Of a stretch of 64,000 nt of DNA, positions 25,101-34,997 are shown in pieces. The first letter of the stretch is position 1. Each line of letters opens with the position of its first letter. Below the pieces are notes generated by a model, which did not search any database, was not told where the DNA came from, and saw only the letters and a program-made list of their open reading frames with translations. The position numbers and the translations under genes were made by a program. The DNA is taken from NCBI GenBank assembly GCA_902806595.1, contig CADCXC010000037.1:806001-870000 (forward strand), read 5' to 3'. Source of the DNA: Pyrenopolyporus hunteri (taxonomy: Eukaryota > Ascomycota > Sordariomycetes > Xylariales > Hypoxylaceae).

Positions 25101-27272
25101 ATGGTCGTTGCTCCGTCTCGAGTCGTAATCGAGATCCCCAGTGATATGAGCTCCAATGATGGCGACCATTCTCCCCATGACAGCCTCGAGTTAGACAGTT
25201 CCATCCTTCATGATCTCTCTGTTTCTCAGCTACAGAATCGGTCGTCGAGCATTGGTTCTAATTCGACAATCGAGTCACTCACCACCTGTTTAAAGGGCCT
25301 TCAAATAGATACAGATAGAGACACTTACGACAACGCGACCCACCGGGATGATAACCCAAAGAGTCAAGGTCGACGTCGCCTAATCAGACCAGCAATTACA
25401 CCCAACACCTTCGAAGTCCTTGAGACCGTCCCCGAAGACGAGTCGCAGCGCGCGCCCGTGTCCGCGTCTACAACCATTTCGAGCGACACACAGCATCATT
25501 TCAAATTACCAGCATCAAGTACGCATTCCCTTAGCACATCTCAGGTTACATCACGTCAAAAATGTACTGACTTGATGCTTTTGATAGCCGAGAGATTCGC
25601 GACTCATCCTTTAGTCGAAATCGCGCGCAAAGGTATATCTTCAGCCGAGGAGCAGTTGGCGAAACATCGCGACGGCTGGTTTGAAGGAATACTCTCTACA
25701 AGAATACCCATTGAAGCTTCGGATTCAGTGCGCAGCAATTCCCCCAAGCTCAAAGAGGTGCATTTTGGCTTCAACCTCTTACCGATCCAGGACAATACCG
25801 AGCGTGAGGATCAGGCCGAGTCTACTCCACCTCTCAGCTTCACTATCCTTATAACGCCTTTGGCCCCCGGAGAGGAATTGTTAGTGAACGCCGAGCAGCC
25901 CCCAAGTGGAGGAACCATGGCTCTTGCGGAACCGAGTCATAATCACCTTGCACCGGTGAAAGAGGTAGAAGTATCATCAACAAATGGGGCGCGACAGCCA
26001 ACACAAGTATCGAGCCCAATCCGGGACACGGCAAGACAAGTGGAAAGTATCGTTTCTAGATCGCCTGCGCAACCGGTCGCTAGAATCGAGGACTCTGTAG
26101 AAGCGCTGGATGAACTTGAAGAGCAGCTAGAGGCGTTCGACGAAGCTGCTCATTTCAGGCGAATTGTCTCTCCCGAGGCTCCGGGTTCGAGCAGCAAGCC
26201 TCCAATGTCATCGCTTTCTGTGGGGAATAGTGCGGCCACGAGGTCCGTCACGCCACAGCCAAGGCGAACGACTCCGGCGAATGCTAGCTTCACTTCTGGT
26301 GGAGTAAAATCAACCAGCGAGCCTCGACGTACCGTCCGTAAAGCAGCATCTATGATCTTCCTTGATCCCCCGAAGCTAGTGGGCGAGGAGAAGCCTATGG
26401 CTCAGGCGCCGCCAAAGAAGTCAATGCTGAGAGGTATAGCAAGTCTTCTACCGCCAAAGCAGGCTCCAAAGTCAGCGAAGAAACCCACCATTCCCACCTT
26501 TGAGCTTCCCGGAGACGAAGTCGCACGCAAGTTAAAAGAGAAACGCGAGGCCCGCATCTCTACACAAGCTACTACAGATCAAGCGACAAAGCCAACCGTA
26601 TCGAGCCTTCGGCGCGCAAAGTCGGCCAGGGTGCTCACAAGACCTGATTTTGAACTGCCGGGAGAAGCCATCTCCCGTCGCAAGCGCGAAGAGCGTGAAG
26701 CCCAACTAAAGGCGCAAGAGGAAGAAGAACGGAAGAGAAGGGAATTCAAGGCCAGGCCAATTCGTTCCGGGGTCGCATCCGGCACCTTCCCTCGGGAAAC
26801 AATTGCAAGTCGAGCACGACAAAGCAAAGTACATCTGGTAGAAAATTCAACCCATCAAGATTTAGCAAGCTCAAAGAAAGGTACACCCACATCTACGAAT
26901 TCAAACTCGCGCTCTCCTCTTTCCAAATCAAACAATCAATCTCAGCCACGCGGCCGAGGGCTTCATCCGCAACCGTCCGGGTCGCAACCACCCCGTGCCG
27001 CTTCGAGCTCCACAACGGGAAGCCTTGGCGGACAACGTAGTTCGGTGTCAACAGAGGATGTGCAGCAGCAAAGGCTCCGCGGTCATGAAATTTACAAGCG
27101 GGATAACTCCTGGACCGGCGAGCGAGAGCGTGAGAAACGGGAGCGAGAGGCCTTAGCCAAACTAGCGCGAGAGGAGGCCGCCGAACGGTCTCGACAGCAG
27201 AGTCGCGAGTGGGCGGCAAAACAAGCGAAGAAGAGGATGACCATTGCCTCGCTGCGAGATGTTATGGCATGA
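25101..27272 (+). CDS. Disordered basic protein with duplicated FELPG motif, tentative TPX2-like segment
   Basis: Single exon, 723 residues from the first in-frame ATG at 25101; the open frame upstream has no ATG. The protein is mostly low-complexity (Ser, Pro, Arg, Glu) and so probably disordered. A 50-residue-spaced internal duplication is clear: FELPGDEVARKLKEKREAR from residue 467 and FELPGEAISRRKREEREAQ from residue 517. It is followed at 549 by FKARPIRS and then PRETIASRARQSK, which resembles the microtubule-binding TPX2 C-terminal motif; this is a tentative reading. The C-terminus (GEREREKREREALAK...) is a charged helix or coiled coil ending TIASLRDVMA. It sits beside shugoshin and dad2, which fits a spindle role but does not prove it. 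A later start at Met16 (25146) is possible given the CCAAT boxes next to the first ATG. Confidence 0.85.
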   Translation: MVVAPSRVVIEIPSDMSSNDGDHSPHDSLELDSSILHDLSVSQLQNRSSSIGSNSTIESLTTCLKGLQIDTDRDTYDNATHRDDNPKSQGRRRLIRPAITPNTFEVLETVPEDESQRAPVSASTTISSDTQHHFKLPASSTHSLSTSQVTSRQKCTDLMLLIAERFATHPLVEIARKGISSAEEQLAKHRDGWFEGILSTRIPIEASDSVRSNSPKLKEVHFGFNLLPIQDNTEREDQAESTPPLSFTILITPLAPGEELLVNAEQPPSGGTMALAEPSHNHLAPVKEVEVSSTNGARQPTQVSSPIRDTARQVESIVSRSPAQPVARIEDSVEALDELEEQLEAFDEAAHFRRIVSPEAPGSSSKPPMSSLSVGNSAATRSVTPQPRRTTPANASFTSGGVKSTSEPRRTVRKAASMIFLDPPKLVGEEKPMAQAPPKKSMLRGIASLLPPKQAPKSAKKPTIPTFELPGDEVARKLKEKREARISTQATTDQATKPTVSSLRRAKSARVLTRPDFELPGEAISRRKREEREAQLKAQEEEERKRREFKARPIRSGVASGTFPRETIASRARQSKVHLVENSTHQDLASSKKGTPTSTNSNSRSPLSKSNNQSQPRGRGLHPQPSGSQPPRAASSSTTGSLGGQRSSVSTEDVQQQRLRGHEIYKRDNSWTGEREREKREREALAKLAREEAAERSRQQSREWAAKQAKKRMTIASLRDVMA

Positions 27273-28276
27273 AAGACCTTCAGTAAGTAATAGGAGCTCA
27301 ATAAGTTTCGAGGCGTATTAGGGGGGTGACTGGGGTGTATACCATTCGGTGTATTAGCATATTGCGTTGTGAAGTCTTAAAAAGCACAAAGCCCGGCGTT
27401 TACCGGAGGGGCCATTACGGCCTAGTTAATTGCGTTGCCTTTTTTTGAGGGAATCATTAGGGCGTAGGTATAGGGACAGTCAGTCATTGCTGACTTCGCG
27501 TCGGCCTTCTTCAGTTGTATTATTGGCTTTCTTCTTCTTTTTTCCCCTCCAGTGCATTACTCTAGAACAAATGCAAAGTTCTAATTAAGACTATTGAGTC
27601 GAGTTACTTATTATCCAATTAATCGATTCGTTTCATTTGTGTCCTGGGTTGAAGGACGTTCGTAAGGCGATACTGGTATACGGAGTAAAACCAGACGAAG
27701 GGGGCCGTAGACTAGATAGGCTGATAATCATATGGTTATGACCTCATCGTATATATTATCTCTCGAACATATTCATATGTAGGTAGGTAGGTAGATAGGT
27801 ATATGCACCTATATACCATACATAAGAGCAAGATCCCGAGAACGAGGAAAGAATAAAAACCTGGTAGGTAGGTGGTAGGTATGTAGTTGGACCGCTGACA
27901 CTCGATCCCGCAGAGCCTAGATCTGTGGAAATGATGTCGGCGAACCGGTGTTTAGGCGCACCGAACAATCCGAATCCCACTCTGGAGAAGTCTATGTGGG
28001 ATCCTGAATTAATATAATAGCCAAGGTCTATACGGGCCGCGATGATTAATTGTTTGAGTCTTCATACCATGACAGGGACTCGGGGCGAGAAAGGCCAAAT
28101 ATCCTAACTGACTGAGGTCGTCCTCGACGGAGCTATCGACTTTGCATGGGCGTCAATCTTCGGGCACGTACACATTATAAGGACGCATTGCTTCATATTA
28201 AAGCTTTTCTAAATATATTAAGTGCTCTTATTAACAGGCACATACGATAGACTATTTTAAGCATGCCCGTTCCGAG
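27273..28276. other. Intergenic region, no gene
   Basis: 1 kb. TAGGTA-type microsatellite at 27779-27800 and further GGTAGGTAGG words to 27890. No reading frame worth calling. Promoter of the amidohydrolase at the right side. Confidence 0.5.
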
Positions 28277-29672
28277 ATGAGCAGCTTAACGATCATCAAA
28301 CACGTCCGAGTGTTCGACGGCTCAGCGGTGAGCGGGCCCAAAACGGTAGTTATCGAAGGATCGCATATTGGCAACGATGCGCTGGCCGATCATGCGGATC
28401 CGTCTGCGGTTATCGTCGACGGCACAGGCTGCACCTTACTGCCCGGGCTCATCGACTGCCACGTGCATATCCGCGATGAAGCCCAGCTGGCTGCATGTGC
28501 ATCCTACGGGGTCACTACAGTCTGCGATATGGCGTACGTAGGGGGATTCCCAAACCGGGGATGATGGCGCGATGTTTTAACAGACGGCTAATCCGTGTCG
28601 CTTCATAGGAGCTTTCCGCTGGAGAAGTACTTGAGAATGCGTGCGGCCAAGGGACCAACGACGTGGCTTAGCGCTAGTCTTCCCGCGTATGAGGTTAGTG
28701 GAAGGATTTATGTTAGTTCGACAGCGTGTAGCCTATTCACAACAACATTGCCTAAGTCATTACCCGTTATTCGCTCCTTAATTCCATCTTGGGGAATATT
28801 GTAGGGAGCATTGTTAGATACCATGCTGATCAGTACCTCGGAAATACGAATAGGAGAACTCGAGACACGGCAAGCTGTTTAAGTTAGGTGGTATAGCTTC
28901 AGATAACGCGGTCCACGACACCGATGAGGCTGCAAAGTTCGTACAGAAGCGAACTGAGGAGGGGGTCGACTATATCAAGATCATTGCAGATTTCCCGGGC
29001 CACGAACAGCCTGTCCTGGACAAGATTCAGGTCGAGGCAAAGAAGCATGGAAAGATGACGGTCGCTCATGCGGCGCAGTTCGCGGCGTTCGAGCGCAGCC
29101 TCCGTGCAGGTTTCGACATACTGACCCACGTGCCTATGGACAGAAGGCTTGATGATCGCGTCGTCGGTAAAATGGTTAGCCAGCAGACGGTTGCGGTACC
29201 AACGCTATCGATGATGGAAGCCATGTCAAATAGTTGGATTTTGTGGGGAATTGGCTGGATCTTGCCGTCACTAGGACGCAATAGAAACTTCCAAGTCTCT
29301 TTAAACAGCGTGGCGACGATGCATCGGGCGGGGGTGCCCATTCTTGCGGGAACAGATGCAAACAATAGCGGAATCGTCACAGTCGCGGCCGGGAAATCAC
29401 TGCATCATGAATTAGAATTGCTGGTACGCGCCGGTCTTAAACCCGTCGAGGCCCTGAGGGCGGCCACCTCCCTGGCAGCGCGGTATTTCAATCTCCAAGA
29501 CCGAGGTCGAATCGCGCCGGGGCTAAGGGCTGACATAATTCTTGTCAACGGTAGGCCCGACGAAGATATCACGGCGACACAAAATATATTGAGGGTATGG
29601 AGCCACGGTGAGGATGTTCCCATCTCAGTAGTAAGACAGAGAACCGGTTTAGGAAGCTGTATGGTAATGTAA
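28277..29672 (+). CDS. Amidohydrolase family metal-dependent hydrolase
   Basis: Best model: exons 28277-28533, 28609-28693 (or to 28711) and 28854-29672, giving 386 or 392 residues. The TIM-barrel amidohydrolase metal ligands are all present: HVH at 62-64, the lysine in DYIKII, VAHAAQ, THVP and AGTDAN. The N-terminal beta domain (VFDGSAV, GCTLLPGLIDCH) and the C-terminal GLRADIILVNGRP are typical of imidazolonepropionase/prolidase-like members; the substrate is unknown. The first junction is secure (MA-SFPLEKYL). The second intron has two possible donors (GTTAGT at 28694 or 28712), and the region between them and 28854 has stops in the required frame. Family members seem to have slightly more sequence there, so a small deletion or a missed exon is possible. 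A hAT element begins 30 bp after the stop codon. Confidence 0.82.
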
Positions 29673-29694
29673 CATATTCTCAGCTGTCGAGGGC

Positions 29695-29702
29695 CCTATC
29701 AG
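29695..29702. repeat. Left target-site duplication (8 bp) of the hAT element
   Basis: CCTATCAG immediately before the element's CAGGGTTG terminus; repeated exactly at 30934-30941. Confidence 0.9.
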
Positions 29703-30933
29703 CAGGGTTGTAAAATTATTCCATTAGTTTTTTAGTTTTTTAGTTAATCCTTAGTTAATATAGTTTTATTCCACCCCCGGACTGGAATAATTTTTTTTTA
29801 GTTAATCCGTAATTTTAAATTAGTTTAGTTAGTTAATCCTTAGTTAATTTTTAGTAACTAAAAAATTAATTTTTTTTTTAATTTTTTTTTAAAAAAAATT
29901 TTTTTTTTTAAAAAATTAAAAAAAAAATTAAAAAAATAAAAAAAAATAAAAAAAAAAAATAAAATAAAATTTAGAAAAAATTTAATATTATAAATAAAAA
30001 TATAATTATTATTAATAAATTAATAAATAAATTTATATAATTTATTATATTAAAATATAAAATAAATAAATATTATTATTATTTATTTTTATATATTAAA
30101 ATTATTTTTAATTATAAATAAATTATAAATATTATTATTATAAATTTATTTATTTATATTTTAAAATCGTATAATTTTTCGATTTTTTTTTATTTTTTAA
30201 AAATTATTTAAAAAAAATTATAAAGTAATTATTTTTAACTATTATAAAATAAATTTACCTTAAAAAAAATTAAAATCTTTATATTTTTGGAAATATAAAA
30301 TTAAATAAAATTCGGAAAAATATCGAATAAATTTTAATAAATATTAAATTTTAAGTTATATTTAAAACGAATTTTTAAAAAAATATAAAATTAAATTTTA
30401 ATATTTTTTTTATTTATAAAAATTTATTAAACGTTTTTAAATTTTTTTAATTTATAATATATTATAAAAATATTTTTTAAATTATAAATAAATAATAAAA
30501 ATAAAACTAAATTTAAAAATAAATTTTAAATTTTTTTTTTATTTTTTTTATAAAATATAAAAAATTAAAAATAATTAATATAAAAATATAATAAAATAAA
30601 AATTTAAAAGCTTTTTATAATAAAAATTTATAAATATTTTTATATTAAAAATTATTTAATATATATTTTATATATATATTTTTTTTAATTTTTTTAATTT
30701 TTTTAATTTTTTTTTAATTTTTTTTTAATTTTTTTTATTTTTTAATTTTTTTTTAATTTTTTTTTTATTTTTAAAAATTAGTTTTTTAGTTTTTTAGTTA
30801 TTCCTTAGTTAATCCTTAGTTAATATTAATCCAAAGGATTTTTTTTTTAGTTAGTTTAGTTTTTTTTTAAATTTTTTTAATCCAGTCCTAGTCCGGGGGT
30901 GGACTAGATTAACTAACTAATTTTGCAACCCTG
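29703..30933. mobile_element. hAT-superfamily non-autonomous transposon, AT-rich interior
   Basis: 1231 bp bounded by inverted ends: CAGGGTTGTAAAATTA at the left and the complement of CAGGGTTGCAAAATTA at the right (15 of 16 match). The flanking CCTATCAG copies (8 bp) are identical. Terminal CAGGG and an 8-bp duplication are diagnostic of hAT elements. A second inverted pair lies inside: CACCCCCGGACT near 29773 and AGTCCGGGGGTGG near 30890. Subterminal direct repeats of TAGTTTTTTAGTT and TTCCTTAGTTAATCC-like words are present near both ends. The interior is nearly pure A/T, with long A and T runs and no coding sequence. The perfect duplication suggests that the insertion is fairly recent, or at least that its flanks were spared mutation. 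Confidence 0.9.
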
Positions 30934-30941
30934 CCTATCAG
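30934..30941. repeat. Right target-site duplication (8 bp) of the hAT element
   Basis: CCTATCAG, identical to 29695-29702. Confidence 0.9.
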
Positions 30942-32505
30942 TAATTAGAGCAAAGCGCCTGTACGACGTAGCAGCGATAAAAAGGCAAGACTTTATGTTG
31001 TGGATGCTCTATGAGGGTAAGGAGAGGACTCCCGTTGGTCGAGATCCAGAAGCTTGATTTCGCTTGGCGACCAACCAGACCCTTAGGGCAACCATTGTCC
31101 GCCGTGATCTAGAACGACCCAAACAGCCCAGGATTGCGGAACATCCTTTTCTGCCAAGTGATTAGACAGTGGGGGTTTCAACGAGGCCAGGGTTCGGGGA
31201 CGGCTGGAGATGATCGTTGGGCTAAGCTTGTTCAATATCACCACTATGTTGGTTTATTGTTGGTTTATTGTTCTTCTTGTTTGATCGGCAATGATATAAT
31301 CGTGGGTCGTTAGTCTGCGACGGCGTCGACCTCGAGCACTTGGTAGGTTTTTACCATACCTACATACAATAGTACCTAGATATGGCTAAGGAGTAAGAAG
31401 CTGACCCGTCTCTTTCATTTATGTCATACGAGCCCGGTCTTGTTGGCGTCAGACAGAACCAGCCAGCTCAGAAAATGGAGGAAAGATAGCGGCCACAGCG
31501 CACAGGGCGTGGATTGACTGGTCTCCTGAAAAGCGGAAATCAACAAACCAACCAATGGCGCCGGTTTCTTCCATTCTGGGTAGACAATGGTGTCATACAG
31601 GATGGTAAGGTACCAGATCCTTATCCTTAATCTACCCAAGCATCGTCATTGTAAGAGGGAAGAAAGGTTTGCTGACCGGTAAATGGGGCGATGAAAAAGA
31701 ACTATCGAATTTAAACTCTCCCCTTTGTAGGCAATTGCCAATGCCTCCGGAGCACAAGTACATGTGTCCCAGCGCTAGCCATGCAGGTCCGGGGAGGTAC
31801 AGGTGGCACAATTCGTACATGCAGTTAACAATGTGTACCGGGCCATTGTACAATACGTACAAATATGCCGTGTAAAGGGTGAGGTACAAGCCGTGAAAGA
31901 GCTGCAGTAGTCGCATCTTTTTTACTTTCTCAGCCCCCAGACCCCAGTCCAGGCAGGTCCAGACTCTGCAGACATTACATTAGAAGAGAGGTACATAATG
32001 TAGAAGATGCCCAGCAGAAGCCATCTGCGCCCATCTGCGCCCATCTGTGCCCGTCTGCCTACGCTACCTTACCACATAGACCATCTGCATGTACATAGGT
32101 ATTCCCACGCGCATTGTACCCAGTTCGCCGACTCGAACTTGAATCTCCTTTCGTCATCAGCCACCTTCATTTCCATCATCCCCATCATCCCCATCATCCC
32201 CATCATTCCCACTGGGTTGGACGATGTGCACCCTCGTTTACAAATAGGGCTACAAGGAGCGGCAACTATTATTATAATATATCTGCCAACCGGCTAAGCG
32301 TTTCCAGCTTTTCCAGCTTTTCCAGCTTTCCCACCCCCTGAACATCGAAACGTTCCCTGCACCTCGTGCTCCGCCTCACAATCTGCTCTCCGGTAATAGT
32401 CATAGGCGGCGCAGCATCCTGGAACGCCCGCTGCAGCCTGTTGGAAGGGGGTCGAGCTGCAGAAGCCCGAGCTGGCCGAATCTGTCTACCCCCGAGAGAC
32501 AACAA
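30942..32505. other. Intergenic region with short tandem repeats, no gene
   Basis: 1.6 kb. Open frames on both strands near 31424-31916 show no recognisable features. Three short tandem arrays precede the carboxylesterase: CATCTGCGCC (about 32022-32058), CATCATCCC (about 32173-32210) and TTTTCCAGC (about 32301-32332). Confidence 0.5.
32173..32210. repeat. Tandem repeat of CATCATCCC
   Basis: Four consecutive copies of a 9-bp unit with one imperfect end copy, in the likely promoter or 5' UTR of the carboxylesterase gene. Confidence 0.75.
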
Positions 32506-34997
32506 ATGACAGATCCTAAAGAAAATGCCTTTATTATTACTATAGCACCACTCGATCCTCCCTTTCCTCTGCCAAGAAATCCCAATTCTTTCCATGGCAA
32601 AGACGCCATGGATCAAAAATCTGTTCAAGACTCCGAGAGCTCTAAAACAGTGATTCCGGAGACCCCAGACCCCCCAGGGACACCAAAGGTCCTCGAAGAC
32701 CAAGCGGTGCCGAACCGGTCCAAGATACCACAGTGGCTTCGAACTCAGGTCATCAAGATCCGAACAAGCCGAACACGCCAGGCCCTCATCGCTTTTTTAT
32801 TTACCGTCATCGCCGTTCTCTTGTCTGTTTTGTTATGGCTGCATGGTAGTGGTCGATTACACGAGGTGTTCAAGGTACGAAGAACGAAAACGTCTTTATT
32901 TCCTTTTTTCTTCCTTTTTTGTTCTATTTTCTATACATAGTCCACCGGCTTGGCGCGCGGGAGCAATTGTCAAATAGCATGTCTTCGTGCCTCGCCACAT
33001 GCTCTTGGCTCTGCCCGCCTACCGAGATTGCCGAAACTTGGCATCTCCAATCAACCCCGCTGTTCTCCAGCCCGCTTCCAGATCAAGCAACCCATTTCAT
33101 CATCGGCGACTAGAGCTAACAGTGCAATAGAAAACAATACAAGTGCAATTGAATCAGGGAACTTACCTGGGCGAGGTCGTTCCTCAAAGCTCAAATTATC
33201 CACGCAGCGTCGAGGCCTTTCGCGGAATACCTTATGCCCAATCCACGGCCGGCCAAAATCGTTTCAAGCCTCCGCAGCCATTGAATGGCACGGCGGACCC
33301 TAAAAATGTCAAACACGCTCTCAACTTCGGCAACATCTGCCCTCAAGGGCAAGGTGGGAAGAATCAGGGCGAGGATTGTTTAAATTTTAATTTCTATAGG
33401 CCTCATTTTAGCGATGACCCCAAAACCGCTGCGGCCGAGATGGCCAAGCTCGGTGTCAGCGGTAAGAAGTTACCGGTCGTAATATACGTCCACGGCGGTG
33501 GATTTACTGGTGGGAGTGGCTCGGAGAGAAACATGATGAGTTTTGTCTCGTGGTCCGAAACGCCGCTCATTGGAATGAGTTTCAACTACCGAGTCGGAGC
33601 CTTCGGTTTCCTGCCAGGCAGGCAAGCCGAGAAGGAAGGCCTATTAAATCTAGGACTAAAGGACCAGCAAGCATTTTTCCAATGGGTTCAAGACAACGTA
33701 GCCGACATTGGAGGGGATCCTAAGAATGTCACGGTAATGGGTTTAAGCGCAGGCTCTCATTCGGTAAGTTATTTGACGTAGTGACACTTGAACTTAAGCG
33801 AGTATCCCTAACTAACACCATTTCAAGATCGGACATCATCTTATATCGTACTCCTCCGCGAATAAGTTGACATCGGCACCCCCGCCTTTTCAAAAAGCCA
33901 TCCTTGAATCGGGCGCCGCGACCGCTCGTGCTACCTTTGTCCCTACTCATCCACTACATGAACAGCAACTCCAAGAATTCTTAGTACAATGTGGGTTGGG
34001 CGACACTGCGGATGACAAAATCTTCGAAGAGCTCCGTGCTCTCTCCATGGATCAGGTCCTCGCTGCGTCCCATGCCGTAGTCAAGCACTGGAATCCTACC
34101 TTACGCTGGGCCTTCCAACCTGTCATTGACGGACCTGGAGGAGTAATACCGGACCTACCTATCAAGTCATGGGAAAAAGGACACGTCCTACGCATCCCCA
34201 TATTAACGGGCTTTAATACGGATGAAGGCGCTGTATTCATTCCGTCACATGCAAGCAACTCTACGGCAATGCGCAACCTTATGTCTTCAATTGTCCCCGC
34301 TCTTAATAAAACAGATCTAGAGACGTTAAATACATTATACCCTGACCCCAGCAGCTCACGCGGGGAACGATTATACGTCACCAAGCCGCCTGCCGGCTTT
34401 GGATTACAGTTTTGGAGGTTAGATGACGCGTACGGGCACTATGCTTATATTTGTCCCGTGCTACAGACGGCGCATTTGGCCTCAACAGCACCGAACGCCG
34501 CTCCCGTTTATGCCTACCATTATGCAGCTCGATCGAACGCCCACGGCAGTGCAGATCACGGCGACGAGGCCCCTGTGGTAGCTCACGACATGGCCGTCGT
34601 CGGCAAGTATCCCGGCATTGTCACTATGGCAGATTCTATGACAGGTTTTTGGAGCCGGTTCGCGGTCACCGGAGACCCGAATCGGGGGCCGCACACCAAC
34701 GATACGACTGGTTATGTGTGGCCGAAGTTCGCTAGTCCGTTTATCAACAATACCGCATCCGCCGAAAAAACGGACGGCACGGGGGTAGTTGCGCTATTCG
34801 GCGAAGGCAACGACGAGCGCATGGGAGTTAGGGGACGCCAGAACAAAGGCATTCCGGCGCAGCCTGGTAACTTAACTGAGCGGGTGCAAGATGAATGCCG
34901 CTTCTGGTGGGCTAGGGTGGTCCTAAGCGAGGGCTTCGGGACTGGAAGCACGAGCTTGACTAGTAACAAGACTACTGAGGAAAAGCCGAAGTTATAA
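32506..34997 (+). CDS. Type B carboxylesterase/lipase, membrane-anchored
   Basis: Three exons: 32506-32874, 33131-33763 and 33828-34997, giving 723 residues. Alpha/beta-hydrolase of the carboxylesterase type B family, acting on esters. The catalytic triad is visible: nucleophile Ser329 in GLSAGS, Glu467 in NTDEGAVF and His578 in DHGDEAPV. The oxyanion-hole motif HGGGFTGGSGS and family words EAFRGIPYA, EDCLNFNFYRP and FNYRVGAFGF are intact. Instead of a signal peptide, exon 1 encodes about 92 polar, Pro/Ser-rich residues, a basic patch (KIRTSRTRQ) and one membrane span at about 93-112, so a type II membrane protein with a lumenal or extracellular catalytic domain is likely. Several NxT/NxS sites fit secretion-pathway exposure. 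An alternative start is ATG 32608. Intron 1 (256 bp) is long for this window. Confidence 0.93.

Noticed and set aside
32022..32332. Short repeats before the carboxylesterase considered as a CRISPR-like array
   Set aside because: Units are 9-10 bp, contiguous without spacers, and the genome is fungal; these are minisatellites.
32919..33113. Open frame inside the first carboxylesterase intron
   Set aside because: Lies in the 256-bp intron, has no similarity, and the flanking exons join in phase without it.
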